Below, one piece after another: positions 8,248-18,875 of a DNA stretch of 64,000 bases; within the stretch, counting starts at the first letter, position 1; every line of letters starts with the position of its first letter. Location: NCBI RefSeq assembly GCF_900291955.1, contig NZ_OLMR01000002.1, positions 124,001-188,000 on the forward strand. Reading direction: 5' to 3'. A program made the translations under genes and the position numbers. Origin of the DNA: Pseudoruminococcus massiliensis. Its GTDB lineage: Bacteria; Bacillota; Clostridia; Oscillospirales; Acutalibacteraceae. Below the pieces are notes generated by a model. That model had not been told where the DNA came from, searched no databases, and worked only from the letters and a program-made list of their open reading frames with translations.

Positions 8248-9579
8248 TTAGTTTTTAACAAGGGATTTCTGACGCCATTTGCCACCCTTCCAACGGCAAA
8301 CCATAAGTATTCCTCGGAAGCATTCATCTGCTGCAAGAGCTATCCACATTCCATAAATACCCCAACCAAATACTACAACGAAAAGGTATGAGCCAAAGGT
8401 CGAGAGAACCCACATGGAGAAAATTGCTGCGGCTGTCGGGAAATATACATCTCCTGCACCACGCAAACTATTTATAACAATAAGATTTGTGCATCTTCCT
8501 GCTTCAAGAACTACATTTATAATTATAAGTGTACCACCGATTGCTATAACCTCTGGATTATCAGTAAATATACCTATAAGCTGACTTCGGAATATAACTC
8601 CAAGCGTACACATAACCGCCGTTAGCCCGTAGCCTGCTAAAAGCCCTCGCCATACGCCATGATATGCCTCGTCATACTTTCCTGCACCAACTCGATGGCT
8701 TGTAAGTATCTGGGAACCTTGTCCGATTGATTGAGAGAAAATATAGAAAGTTGATGTTATATTCTGAATATATGACCTTGTTATATATTCATTATCAGTC
8801 ATAAATCTAAGTGCGATAGATGTTACCACAAGCTGTGCTATATTATAGTTTATAGATTCAAAGGCGGCTGGTATGCCAATTTTAAGCATCTGCCAAAAAT
8901 CTTTGAATGGGAACGGGAAAAGTTTTTTGAAAATAGATGGCTTTTCAACCTTTTTAAAGAAAATTATAACAAGTATAGTTCCACCAACAAGTCGGCTAAA
9001 GGTTGTAGCTAATGCAACACCTGTTACACCAAGAACAGGCATACCAAACCAACCAAGAACGAATGTGAGGTCGAGAACTGTATTTATTATATTCATAACA
9101 ATAGTTATATACATCGGGATTCGTGTATAACCATGGCTTCTTAAAACAACATTCATTGAATTGAGCGTAGCCTGACCAAACATAAAACAGCCAACAATAG
9201 TTAGATATTCACTGCCGAAATCAAGCACCTTCCCCTCTGCTCCAAGTGCAGAAAGCATAGGACGGTTAAAAATTACCAACACTACACTTACAATTATTCC
9301 AATAGAAAAATTAAAGAAAATAGAAAGTGCCGCAGTCTCCGAGGCTTTCTCCCTATTTTTTGCACCAAGGTTTTGTGCAATTATTACAGCACTTGCGGTA
9401 GCAGTAACAGAAAACAACAGATTACATATACCCGCAACCTGATTCGCCGTTCCGACAGACGCAGACGCAAGGTCATCGTACTGGCTTAGTGCAAATACAT
9501 CTATAAAACCAAGCATCATAAAAAGTAAAGTTTCAATAAAGATTGGCCACGAAAGGCTGAAAAGTGACATCTTTTTCAT
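8248..9579 (-). CDS. MATE-family multidrug/Na+ efflux transporter
   Basis: The 443-residue membrane protein has about twelve hydrophobic helices and the two-half symmetry of MatE transporters (NorM/DinF type), which exchange cations for drugs or metabolites. Typical segments are SWPIFIETLLFMMLGFIDVF at the start, an internal NVVLRSHGYTRIPMY and the second-half NLIVINSLRGAGDVYFP. AGGAGGTTCTCT gives a strong ribosome-binding site. It is followed by a large hairpin and the unknown 280-residue gene. The substrate cannot be inferred. Confidence 0.9.
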   Translation of the reverse strand: MKKMSLFSLSWPIFIETLLFMMLGFIDVFALSQYDDLASASVGTANQVAGICNLLFSVTATASAVIIAQNLGAKNREKASETAALSIFFNFSIGIIVSVVLVIFNRPMLSALGAEGKVLDFGSEYLTIVGCFMFGQATLNSMNVVLRSHGYTRIPMYITIVMNIINTVLDLTFVLGWFGMPVLGVTGVALATTFSRLVGGTILVIIFFKKVEKPSIFKKLFPFPFKDFWQMLKIGIPAAFESINYNIAQLVVTSIALRFMTDNEYITRSYIQNITSTFYIFSQSIGQGSQILTSHRVGAGKYDEAYHGVWRGLLAGYGLTAVMCTLGVIFRSQLIGIFTDNPEVIAIGGTLIIINVVLEAGRCTNLIVINSLRGAGDVYFPTAAAIFSMWVLSTFGSYLFVVVFGWGIYGMWIALAADECFRGILMVCRWKGGKWRQKSLVKN

Positions 9580-10103
9580 AGAGAACCTCCTAACTTTAGT
9601 ATGTGGTAATTTTCTTACTCACGCTTAAATTATCAAACTTCCTCAAGAAACTCAAAAGTTTCACTTGAGCCCTTTTAAAGGCCCACAGAGTCCCTCGTGG
9701 GTTTTAATGGCAAATCCCTTAAAATTCTTTTCTCACAAGTGGTGGACTTTATCCGTCACTTTTTCTATGTTCATCAATAAGCTAACGAGTTATATGTAGG
9801 GGCAAACTTTGTTTACCCCTTCGGCAGATAAATTTGTAGAGGTATCCACAGGGAACCCCCTGCGAGGGTTCCCTACGAAAAACATTCCACTGGAATGTTT
9901 TTCTACCCTCCTGCGCTTTGTGGGGCATAAAGTATTTCGCTCTCTGCGGAGAGCGACAAGGGCGTTGCCCTTGACCTACAAGCCTTTAAAAAGGCTTGAG
10001 CGAAACTTCTAAGTGTCTTAGGGGAAATTTATCAGCTAATTGGTAGTTACTCACATAAACATAGGTCTATTAAGAATGTCTATTAATTATGTGTCTTGTG
10101 AGT
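9580..10103. repeat. Intergenic region holding two copies of the modular hairpin repeat
   Basis: These 524 bases hold no believable gene. A degenerate reverse-oriented copy of the hairpin repeat is at about 9651-9765, and a variant forward copy at about 9800-10050. The forward copy strings together hairpins with arms GGGAACC/GGTTCCC, AACATTCC/GGAATGTT, CGCTCTC/GAGAGCG, AAGGGC/GCCCTT and AAGCCTTT/AAAGGCTT, and ends with the conserved tail CAGCTAATTGGTAGTTACT. Confidence 0.75.
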
Positions 10104-11873
10104 TCACGCACCTTCACTCCTTGCGAACTGGCTATTATAAAGAGTATTATAAAATCCACCTTTAGCAAGCAATTCTTCGTGATTACCTTGCTCAATAATA
10201 TGGCCGTCTTTCATAACCAAAATAATATCAGCTTCCTTGATAGTTGAAAGTCTATGTGCAACAATAAAGCTTGTTCTGCCTTTCATCATTGCATTAAACG
10301 CTTGCTGTACTCGAATTTCCGTTCTTGTATCGATGCTACTTGTAGCCTCGTCAAGAATAAGCATAGGTGGGTCGCAGAGCATAACTCTTGCGATACACAT
10401 AAGCTGTCGTTGCCCTTGCGAAAGGTTCATACCGTCTTCGGTGATAATTGTATCATAGCCATCTGGCAAACGCCTGATATAACCATCAATATAGGATTTC
10501 TTTGCAGCCTCTCGAATTTCATCAGGGGTTGCATCAGGCTTGCCGTATGCGATATTTTCAGCTATTGTCGCATTGTAAAGCCAGCTTTCTTGCAATACCA
10601 TTCCATAAAGCCCACGCAAACTGTTCCTTGTGATATTTTGAGTATCAACACCATCAATCAAAATCTTACCGCTATTTATTTCATAGAAACGCATAAGAAG
10701 ATTTATAAGGGTAGTCTTTCCGCAACCTGTCGGGCCGACTATTGCAACCCTCTGTCCAGGCTTGACCTTAAGGTTAAAGCCCTCAATAAGCCTTCTTTCG
10801 GGTGAATAAGAGAAGCAGACACTCTCAATATCAATAGCACCCTTGCAATGGCTCATTTCTACTGAATTTGCGGAATCAGGTGTCTGGTTATCCTCATCAA
10901 GTACCTCAAAAACTCTTGATGCACCTGCAAGCGCTGATTGAAGCTGAGGGATAACGCCTGTAACTTCATTAAATGGCTTTGTATACTGGTTTGCGTAAGT
11001 CAAGAAACAAGAAATCTGCCCTATAGAAATAATGCCGTTAATTGCGTTTATTGAGCCTACAATAGTTACAGCGGCGGTTACTATGCCGTTGACAAATCTT
11101 GTACTTGGGTTGGCAAGTGATGAATAGAACTGCGATTTTTGACCACAGATACGAAGTCTTTCGTTAATTTCTTCAAAGCCTTCAATAGAGCGTTCCTCGT
11201 AACCAAAGGTTTTTACCATTTTCTGATTGCCGACAATCTCTTCTACATATGAACTGACCTCACCTTGAGTTCTGGATTGCTCAATAAACATTTTGTGTGA
11301 AAGTCGAGTAATCATAGTTGCTACGAATATTGAAAGCGGGCTGATGACTACAACAACTATTGCAATTCTGAAATCAATCGAAAGCATAAACATAAGCGTT
11401 CCGATTATCATTACAACGCCTGAAAAAAGCTGTGTAACACCCTGCAGTAATCCATCACCCACTGCGTCAATATCGTTTATAACTCGGCTAATTAAATCAC
11501 CATGTGGGTGTCCGTCAATATATTTAAGAGGAACTTCGTTAAATTTTGCGAAAATATCACGCCTCATATCTCTTACAGTCATATAGCTTACTGTGTTTGT
11601 AAAAAGTGACATAAGCCATTGAAAAAATGCTGAACCGATAACTGTAAGCATTATCAAACCGATAATATTCAACATAGCCTGAAAATCAACATTGCCCTTG
11701 CCAATAGCCTTATCAATAGCCTGTCCAATAAGAACTGGTGTTGTGAGGTTAAGAACTACATAAAGAATTGCAGTAAGCATTGCACCGATAATTTGTTTTT
11801 TATAGGGCTTTATATATGAAAGAATGCGTTTCATAGTTCCCTTTTTGGCTTTTGATTTTTTCATAACCCTCAC
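10104..11873 (-). CDS. ABC exporter, canonical half (LmrD/BmrD-like)
   Basis: The 589-residue half-transporter has six membrane helices (about 30-320) and a C-terminal nucleotide-binding domain with Walker A GPTGCGKTT, signature LSQGQ, Walker B LILDEATSS with the catalytic Glu, and an intact H-loop His (FIVAHRLST). It pairs with the upstream 577-residue gene, which has a degenerate ATP site. The GTG start at 11873 overlaps the upstream stop by four bases (GTGA) with GAGGAGG just before it; an ATG at 11864 is the alternative. The substrate (drug, lipid or peptide) is not determined. Confidence 0.92.
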   Translation of the reverse strand: MRVMKKSKAKKGTMKRILSYIKPYKKQIIGAMLTAILYVVLNLTTPVLIGQAIDKAIGKGNVDFQAMLNIIGLIMLTVIGSAFFQWLMSLFTNTVSYMTVRDMRRDIFAKFNEVPLKYIDGHPHGDLISRVINDIDAVGDGLLQGVTQLFSGVVMIIGTLMFMLSIDFRIAIVVVVISPLSIFVATMITRLSHKMFIEQSRTQGEVSSYVEEIVGNQKMVKTFGYEERSIEGFEEINERLRICGQKSQFYSSLANPSTRFVNGIVTAAVTIVGSINAINGIISIGQISCFLTYANQYTKPFNEVTGVIPQLQSALAGASRVFEVLDEDNQTPDSANSVEMSHCKGAIDIESVCFSYSPERRLIEGFNLKVKPGQRVAIVGPTGCGKTTLINLLMRFYEINSGKILIDGVDTQNITRNSLRGLYGMVLQESWLYNATIAENIAYGKPDATPDEIREAAKKSYIDGYIRRLPDGYDTIITEDGMNLSQGQRQLMCIARVMLCDPPMLILDEATSSIDTRTEIRVQQAFNAMMKGRTSFIVAHRLSTIKEADIILVMKDGHIIEQGNHEELLAKGGFYNTLYNSQFARSEGA

Positions 11874-13603
11874 TTCACCTCCTCAGCACTAAGCTGTGAC
11901 AAGCAGATTTCCTTATAAACTTCACAATTCTTGATAAGTTCATCATGCTTTCCTACTCCAACAAGCTTTCCATCATCAAGAACAAGTATTTTATCAGAAT
12001 ATCTTACTGTTCCTACACGCTGAGAAACGATTATTGTTGTCATACCGTTTGTTTCTGTTGCAAGAGCCTTTCTTAATGCAGCATCTGTTGCAAAGTCCAA
12101 GGCACTTGCACTGTCATCAAGTATGAGAATTTCAGGTCTTGAGATTATTGCTCTTGCAATAGTCAATCTCTGCTTCTGACCACCTGAAAAATTCTTACCG
12201 CCCGCAAGGACCTCGTGTTCTATTCCATCAGAAAGCTTTGAAACAAATTCATAGGATTGTGAAACCTTTAAAGCCCATTCTATGTCCTCATTGGTAGCAG
12301 CTTTATTGCCCCAAAGTAGGTTACTTTTTATTGTTCCGCTGAAAAGTATTGCCTGCTGTGGTGCAACGCCTATTTTTGCACGAAGTGCAGAAAATGTGTA
12401 TTCCTTAGCGGACATTCCGTCTATTATTACATCACCCTTTTGCGGGTCATAAAATCTTGGAATAAGGTTAATCAATGTAGACTTACCTGAACCTGTACCG
12501 CCAATAATACCAATCGTTTCACCCTTTTCGACCTTAAAGCTGATATTCTCAAGGGCGTATTTTCCCTTACCATAAGCAAAACTTACATCATTAAATTCAA
12601 TTTCGTTATTGCTCTTATTATCTGATTTTGTTTTTGTACCCTCAATAACACTTGGTTCTGTTTCAAAAACTTCATTTACACGATGTGCTGAAGCAAATGC
12701 CTTTGTAAAGATAACTACAAGGTTTGCAACAACTATCATTGCAAGCAAAATCTGAGTCATATAGTTTACTAAAGCTATAATTTCGCCTTGGCTAAGCTCG
12801 CCCTTATCAACAAAGCCACCGCCGAACCATACTATCGCAACTATTGCAATATTGATAAGTACGGTTGTTAAAGGATTAAGTAAAGCAGAAAGTCTGCCGA
12901 CTGTAATTGCAGTTTTAGCTAAATCATCACTTTTTTCGTTAAAGCGTTTCTTTTCGCTCTCTTGCTTAGAAAATGCTCTTATAACTCTATTACCTGAAAG
13001 GTTTTCACGAGTGATAAGTGAAAGCTTATCAAGCTTTGATTGAATCTGCTTGAAAAACGGTACTGAACGGCTCATAACAATATAAAGCACAAGTGCTAAA
13101 ATCGGTGAAGCTATAAGGAAGATTATAGAAAGTTTTAAATCTATTGTCATAGCCATAATTAATGCACCGATAATAAGAAACGGTGCTCTTATAACCAGCC
13201 TTATAAGCATTGCAACCGCCACTTGAAGCTGGTTTATATCATTTGTCATTCTCGTGATAAGTGATGGTGTACCAATTTTATCAAGTTCTTGGTGTGAAAG
13301 CTTATTTATATGCTTAAACATAGCGTTTCTAACCTGCGTTCCAAAGCCTTGTGAAACTATCGAGGCACTTTTTTGGCAAACTAAGGCAAAGCACAAGCCT
13401 AATGCACCAAGCAAAATCATAAGTCCGCCTCTTTGCCACACATAGACATAATCCTGATTTTTAATGCCTGTGTCAATAATATCCGCCATAACTAATGGCA
13501 CTATAAGCTCAAATATTGCCTCAATCAATTTACAAAGTGGGCCAAATATTAATTGCAGCTTATAGCTTTTCAAAAATCTTCTCAATTTAAACAATAACAA
13601 CAA
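11870..13603 (-). CDS. ABC exporter, degenerate half (LmrC/BmrC-like)
   Basis: The 577-residue half-transporter has six membrane helices and a nucleotide-binding domain with Walker A GGTGSGKST and signature FSGGQ. The Walker B reads LILDDSASA, so Asp497 replaces the catalytic Glu, and the switch His is Gln528 (IIVSQRVGT). Both changes are the hallmark of the non-hydrolysing site in heterodimeric exporters such as BmrCD and TM287/288. The start is TTG at 13603, or one of the next in-frame TTGs, with only a weak ribosome-binding site. A consensus promoter lies immediately upstream. Confidence 0.9.
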   Translation of the reverse strand: MLLLFKLRRFLKSYKLQLIFGPLCKLIEAIFELIVPLVMADIIDTGIKNQDYVYVWQRGGLMILLGALGLCFALVCQKSASIVSQGFGTQVRNAMFKHINKLSHQELDKIGTPSLITRMTNDINQLQVAVAMLIRLVIRAPFLIIGALIMAMTIDLKLSIIFLIASPILALVLYIVMSRSVPFFKQIQSKLDKLSLITRENLSGNRVIRAFSKQESEKKRFNEKSDDLAKTAITVGRLSALLNPLTTVLINIAIVAIVWFGGGFVDKGELSQGEIIALVNYMTQILLAMIVVANLVVIFTKAFASAHRVNEVFETEPSVIEGTKTKSDNKSNNEIEFNDVSFAYGKGKYALENISFKVEKGETIGIIGGTGSGKSTLINLIPRFYDPQKGDVIIDGMSAKEYTFSALRAKIGVAPQQAILFSGTIKSNLLWGNKAATNEDIEWALKVSQSYEFVSKLSDGIEHEVLAGGKNFSGGQKQRLTIARAIISRPEILILDDSASALDFATDAALRKALATETNGMTTIIVSQRVGTVRYSDKILVLDDGKLVGVGKHDELIKNCEVYKEICLSQLSAEEVK

Positions 13604-13623
13604 CTCGTTTCTTCATAATTTGT

Positions 13624-13652
13624 ATTATAATGATTTTTACAAATTTAATCAA
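13624..13652 (-). promoter_or_regulatory. Promoter of the ABC exporter operon
   Basis: On the minus strand TTGATT (13652-13647) and TATAAT (13629-13624) are 17 bases apart. The expected start of transcription lies only about a dozen bases before the TTG start codon, so the leader is very short. Confidence 0.7.
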
Positions 13653-13655
13653 AAC

Positions 13656-13841
13656 TCAGCATATAAGCAAAATATATCCGAATTGCTTGATTTTATTATA
13701 CTTCATTATAAATTGATATACAAATAACATACTACCCATAATTAACACAATAGTAACTTCAACATATTTTTTGCAAATATATTGATAATACAAAAACTCT
13801 TTATATCTGATAAAGAATTTAAGTTTTCTCATTATTATCAC
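13656..13841 (-). CDS. Possible small membrane peptide
   Basis: A 61-codon frame (GTG at 13841 or ATG at 13832) encodes a basic N-terminus and one hydrophobic segment (about 27-48, VEVTIVLIMGSMLFVYQFIM). The upstream GGGTGAT is a weak ribosome-binding site. The remaining sequence between 13653 and 14028 is very AT-rich and holds nothing else I can name. It could be spurious. Confidence 0.25.
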   Translation of the reverse strand: MIIMRKLKFFIRYKEFLYYQYICKKYVEVTIVLIMGSMLFVYQFIMKYNKIKQFGYILLIC

Positions 13842-14028
13842 CCATTTTAAATTTAAAATTACATATTATTTAAGTATATCATAAACCAACAAATTTTTAC
13901 AGATATAAATTGGCTGAAACAATTTATAGATAAAAGGTTGAACGGATTTTAAAATTAAGATATAATTTTAATAGTGGCTTTTAAGTAAACTTTTATAATT
14001 AAATATGATTTTAAAAAGGATTTTCAGA

Positions 14029-14490
14029 ATGAATATTACATATAAACAAGCAAACCTTGATGATATAGAGCTTTTAGTAAAATCGAGAATAATGGTTCTT
14101 CGCGAAGCTAATCACTTAGATGATTCCGCAGATATGTCAGAAGTTAAAGCTCAATCTTATGATTATTGTAGAAAAGCTATTCTAAATGGCGAATGTATAG
14201 TCTATCTTGTTTTCGATGATGATAAGCTTGTTGGTTGTGGTGGAGTTAGTTTCTTCAGGGTTATGCCAACTTGCCATAATCCAACAGGCAAAAAAGCATA
14301 TCTTATGAATATATATACTTCTCCCGAATACAGACGAAAGGGCATTGCCTATAAAACACTTGATTTACTTATCAAAGCGACAAGAGAAAAGGGAATTAAC
14401 CATATAACTCTTGAAGCAACTGCTATGGGACGACCTATGTATGAAAAATATGGCTTTACAAAAATGAATGACGAAATGGAACTATTATAA
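14029..14490 (+). CDS. GNAT-family N-acetyltransferase
   Basis: The 153-residue protein has the GNAT fold: a first strand with ITYKQANLDDIELL, a central LVGCGGVSF strand, the acetyl-CoA-binding MNIYTSPEYRRKGIAYKTLD (motif A, R/Q-x-x-G-I-A) and a C-terminal LEATAMGRPMYEKYGF. The acyl acceptor cannot be told. The frame opens earlier at 14005, but AAAAAGGA nine to ten bases before the ATG at 14029 and the start of homology favour the later codon. It is convergent with ilvC, sharing a terminator. Confidence 0.85.
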   Translation: MNITYKQANLDDIELLVKSRIMVLREANHLDDSADMSEVKAQSYDYCRKAILNGECIVYLVFDDDKLVGCGGVSFFRVMPTCHNPTGKKAYLMNIYTSPEYRRKGIAYKTLDLLIKATREKGINHITLEATAMGRPMYEKYGFTKMNDEMELL

Positions 14491-14497
14491 TAAAGCA

Positions 14498-14534
14498 AAA
14501 CCCGCACTCTGATTCTATTATCAAAGTGCGGGTT
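14498..14534. terminator. Bidirectional terminator between GNAT gene and ilvC
   Basis: Arms 14498-14513 and 14519-14534 form a stem of about 15 pairs flanked by A-rich sequence on the left and TTTATT on the right. It suits both convergent genes. Confidence 0.8.
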
Positions 14535-14595
14535 TATTATTTACAAGAAGTATATGTCAAGTAGCTATGCAACTTTTTCTATACAAGTATAGAAA

Positions 14596-15636
<1,041 letters not shown>

Positions 15637-15667
15637 TCATAATGAAAAATAAAATATATATGAATCC

Positions 15668-16156
15668 TTAAACCGTTGTTTTAGAGCCTTTTTCGATGGC
15701 TACTGTACCTGTGCGAACGATTTCTCGGATACCATATGGCTTAAGTAAATCGAGCAATGTTTCAAATTGCTCATGAGTATCTGCAAATTGAAGAGTAAGT
15801 GTATTAACCGCAACATCTACGATTTTTGCACCCATAAGCTCTGCAATTTTCATTATATCAAGTCGCTGCTTTGCAGGGCAGTTGACTTTTATTAAACTAA
15901 GCTCACGACTTATAAACTCGCCCTGAGCATAGGTTCTGACTTTTATTACAGGAATTACTTTGTTAAGCTGTTTTTCAAGCTGTTCAACAACATATTCATC
16001 TCCGTCAACAACAATAGTCATACGAGATATTGAGCTGTCTTCTGTAATTCCAACTGCAAGGCTGTCTATATTAAAGCCTCGTCTTGAAAACAATCCAGAA
16101 ACCTTAGAAAGAACGCCTGCTTGGTTTTCAACGAGAACAGAAAGTGTATATTTCAT
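15668..16156 (-). CDS. ilvN: Acetolactate synthase small subunit
   Basis: The 162-residue regulatory subunit has an N-terminal ACT domain (YTLSVLVENQAGVLSKVSGL, with RRGFNIDSLAVG) that mediates valine feedback, and a C-terminal domain ending with GIREIVRTGTVAIEKG. It binds and activates the IlvB subunit. AAGGAGG is well placed, and the gene starts ten bases after the ilvB stop, a typical coupled arrangement. Confidence 0.95.
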   Translation of the reverse strand: MKYTLSVLVENQAGVLSKVSGLFSRRGFNIDSLAVGITEDSSISRMTIVVDGDEYVVEQLEKQLNKVIPVIKVRTYAQGEFISRELSLIKVNCPAKQRLDIMKIAELMGAKIVDVAVNTLTLQFADTHEQFETLLDLLKPYGIREIVRTGTVAIEKGSKTTV

Positions 16157-16166
16157 ATAATCCTCC

Positions 16167-17777
16167 TTATCTCGATGGTGTTTCAGGACTCACTTGGCAG
16201 ATAAGCACATTAGGCTTGTCTGATTCAAGCATTTCTGCAACAGCATTTTCGGCTTCTTTGTTTGTTGTAGCAACATAGGCTTTGATCCCATATGCTTCAG
16301 CAAGCTTTGCAAAATCCGGAGCATCGTTAAGGATAGTTGCAGCATATCTGCTTCCATAAAGCTTGTCCTGAATTTCTCTAACCATACCAAGTCTGCCATT
16401 CTGCATAATGATAATTTTAACATTTATGTTGCTCTGTACGACAACTGCCAATTCTGACATACTCATCTGGAATGAGCCATCACCACAAACAACAAATACA
16501 TCTCTTTCAGGGCGGGCAAGCTTTGCTCCAAGGGCAGCCGGAAGTGAATATCCCATAGTTCCCATACCGCCTGTGGTTAAAAATCTGCCATCTGAAATTT
16601 TGAAGTTATTTGCACACCAGATTTGGTTTTGTCCAACATCAGCAACAAGAATTGCCTTGTGTCTGAGCATTTCTGAAAGCCTTGATATAAAGGTTCTCGG
16701 CTCAACAAAGCCCTCTATAGGCTTGATTTCTGGCTCTTGCCAAGACATAAACTCATTTTTCCATTCATCAGAAACATGATAATTAATCTTATCTCTCATA
16801 ACAGTGATAACATTTTTCATATCTCCGACAATCGGAACGGTTGTCTGTATGTTTTTGCCGATTTCAGCAGGGTCAATATCAATATGAATAACCTTTGCTC
16901 TCTCTGCTACTTGATGAGGGGCGGCAACCGCCCTGTCACCAACTCTTGCTCCACAAAGAATTAAAAGGTCTGTTTCAAGCAAAGCTCTGTTTGCACGAAC
17001 TGTACCAAATGAACCAAGCATACCAAGATATTGCTTATTATCTGAAGGCATAACACCTATACCCATCATTGTTGAAACAACTGGAATACCTGTTTTATCG
17101 GCAAATTCTGCAAAAATGGGCTTAGAACCTGAGGAAAGAACTCCACCGCCAGAACATATTACTGGTCTTTTTGATTCAGCAATAAGCTCTAAGGCTCTTT
17201 TTATCTGTATAGGGTGTCCTTTAACACTCGGCTTATAACCTATAATATCTACATCTTCCGGATATTCAAAACCCGAAATCTTATTTTGCTGTATATCAAT
17301 CGGAACATCAATCAAGACTGGCCCAGGTCTGCCTGTTGTAGCTATATGGAAAGCTTCCTTAAAAATTCTTGCTAAATCATTTGTATCCTTAACAAGATAG
17401 CTATGCTTTATAAAAGGTTCACAAGCACCTGTAATATCCGCTTCCTGAAAAACATCTCGTCCGATTAAGTCTGAACGAACTTGTCCTGTAATCGCAACAA
17501 TCGGAATAGAATCCATATAAGCTGTTGCAATACCTGTAATAAGGTTTGTTGCACCAGGGCCAGAAGTTGCAACGCATACACCAACCTTGCTTGAAGCACG
17601 AGCATAACCGCTCGCTGCGTGAGCTGCATTCTGTTCCTGTCTTACAAGAACTGTTCTTATTTTAGAATCATATAAGGAATCGAAGAAAGGGCAGATAGCT
17701 GCACCAGGATAGCCAAATATAACGGAAATGCCCTCATTCTCAAGGCACTTAACCATAATATCAGCACCGCTTATCAT
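16167..17777 (-). CDS. ilvB: Acetolactate synthase large subunit
   Basis: The 536-residue ThDP enzyme condenses pyruvate with pyruvate or 2-ketobutyrate. The activating Glu is in VRQEQNAAHAASGYAR (about residue 48); the ThDP/Mg2+ motif is GDGSFQMSMSELA followed by the Asn of IIMQNGRLGMV; FAD-domain segments are present in the middle. Length is slightly short of the usual 560-590 residues but all three domains are there. GGGAGGTCAGAAT precedes the ATG. It heads the ilvBNC operon. Confidence 0.96.
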   Translation of the reverse strand: MISGADIMVKCLENEGISVIFGYPGAAICPFFDSLYDSKIRTVLVRQEQNAAHAASGYARASSKVGVCVATSGPGATNLITGIATAYMDSIPIVAITGQVRSDLIGRDVFQEADITGACEPFIKHSYLVKDTNDLARIFKEAFHIATTGRPGPVLIDVPIDIQQNKISGFEYPEDVDIIGYKPSVKGHPIQIKRALELIAESKRPVICSGGGVLSSGSKPIFAEFADKTGIPVVSTMMGIGVMPSDNKQYLGMLGSFGTVRANRALLETDLLILCGARVGDRAVAAPHQVAERAKVIHIDIDPAEIGKNIQTTVPIVGDMKNVITVMRDKINYHVSDEWKNEFMSWQEPEIKPIEGFVEPRTFISRLSEMLRHKAILVADVGQNQIWCANNFKISDGRFLTTGGMGTMGYSLPAALGAKLARPERDVFVVCGDGSFQMSMSELAVVVQSNINVKIIIMQNGRLGMVREIQDKLYGSRYAATILNDAPDFAKLAEAYGIKAYVATTNKEAENAVAEMLESDKPNVLICQVSPETPSR

Positions 17778-17824
17778 ATTCTGACCTCCCTTTAACTTTT
17801 AAAATAGATTTTTGTTTAGATTTT

Positions 17825-17853
17825 ATTATAGCATTTCACAATTTTATAGTCAA
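17825..17853 (-). promoter_or_regulatory. Promoter of ilvBNC
   Basis: On the minus strand TTGACT (17853-17848) and TATAAT (17830-17825) are 17 bases apart. The leader is only about 40 bases, too short for a T-box or peptide attenuator, unlike leuA. Confidence 0.8.
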
Positions 17854-17954
17854 GAGTTTAGCAAGTCACTTAGCATATTTATTCATAAAAACTTTTGCTA
17901 TAATGCTCAATAAGCATAATTAAATTATTAGCATAAAGCTTTTAACGTGAGTTT

Positions 17955-18092
17955 GACAGAAATTAAAAGTTTCGCTCAAGCCTTTTCAAAGGCTTGCAGG
18001 GTCAAGGGACGGAGTCCCTTGTGGGTTTTAAGGGCAAAGCCCTTAACATTCTTTACCCAACGGGCGAACGCAGTTCGCCCCTACTTTTATAA
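17955..18092 (-). repeat. Modular hairpin repeat, reverse orientation
   Basis: Read on the minus strand this copy has, in order, the GGGCGAAC/GTTCGCCC hairpin, AAGGGC/GCCCTT, AAGGGA/TCCCTT and AAGCCTTT/AAAGGCTT, then GAGCGAAACTTTT. It lies upstream of ilvB and downstream of gerQ. A further GGGCGAAC-like remnant is at about 18139-18160. No gene is supported between 17854 and 18236. Confidence 0.8.
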
Positions 18093-18236
18093 ACTAAGAA
18101 TATTCATCAAACCCACGTCTTTTAACAAAATACAATCTATGGGCGAACATAGTCCACCCACAGATTGTATAAAAATTATTTGTATTGAAAAATTACACAA
18201 AATAAAAAGTTGTTATCTTAAAAATAAAATTCATCT

Positions 18237-18842
18237 TCAATAGTAGAATGTAATAAATTTTATATTATAGAAATCGCAGGCAAGTATATCATCTGTTCCC
18301 TTTGGATTAAGCAAAATGAAGTTTGCACCAACTGCTAATAAAAAGCCATCTTTAGTTATAAGCTGATTAGTGCCGACAAGAAATTCTATACTAACATTTC
18401 TTCCTATTTGTGAACGAATAAATCCATTTAAGTATTGTATGCTCTCGGCTGTTATCGGATATGGCTGATTGTATTCAAGTATTGGTCGAGATAAAGATGT
18501 CTGGGTCATAGTGCCTGAACCGCCAGTTGTACCCATATTCATAGAATTATCATTTGTAGGGTAGCTTGATGTTCCAGTTCCAGGTGCAGTCAACATCTGA
18601 GAACTTGAACCCAAACCTTCCATACTTGAGCTATTCATTCCTTGTTGGGCTTGATTGTTCATTGAATTTTGTCTTTCCGCCTCTGCACGGGCATTTTGAA
18701 GATTATATGATGCTATCTGCTCAAGTGATGGAAGATTCGGGTGATAGTTTGTTGAGGCAGAAGATTTATCCGAACCACTAAAAGAAACTCCATAATATTG
18801 AGCAAGGTCTATTGCATAATCATCGTTCATTCTATTGTTCAT
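18237..18842 (-). CDS. gerQ: GerQ-like spore coat/germination protein
   Basis: The 201-residue protein has a long Gln/Asn/Ser/Met/Gly-rich N-terminal region (about 25-125) and a C-terminal domain (about 130-200) beginning PITAESIQYLNGFIRSQIGR and ending with a run of beta strands like GerQ of Bacillus (ligand-free description: ESIENILRLN...). In Bacillus GerQ is needed for CwlJ localisation in the spore coat and is cross-linked by transglutaminase. It directly follows a cwlJ-like gene, which strongly supports the call. AAAGGTGA precedes the ATG at 18842. Divergence makes the family call moderate. Confidence 0.7.
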   Translation of the reverse strand: MNNRMNDDYAIDLAQYYGVSFSGSDKSSASTNYHPNLPSLEQIASYNLQNARAEAERQNSMNNQAQQGMNSSSMEGLGSSSQMLTAPGTGTSSYPTNDNSMNMGTTGGSGTMTQTSLSRPILEYNQPYPITAESIQYLNGFIRSQIGRNVSIEFLVGTNQLITKDGFLLAVGANFILLNPKGTDDILACDFYNIKFITFYY

Positions 18843-18875
18843 AAATATCACCTTTAAAGTAAAAATTATCTAAAA

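Noticed and set aside
9809-10012. A 67-codon plus-strand frame in the 9.6-10.1 kb gap
   Set aside because: It is made almost entirely of hairpin-repeat sequence and has no ribosome-binding site.
13603-13614. Leader peptide MKKRVVVIV before the ABC exporter
   Set aside because: The nine-codon frame overlaps the TTG start region and lacks a ribosome-binding site and attenuator-type hairpins.
17947-18243. A 98-codon plus-strand frame
   Set aside because: It reads through the reverse copy of the hairpin repeat; no homology or start signal.
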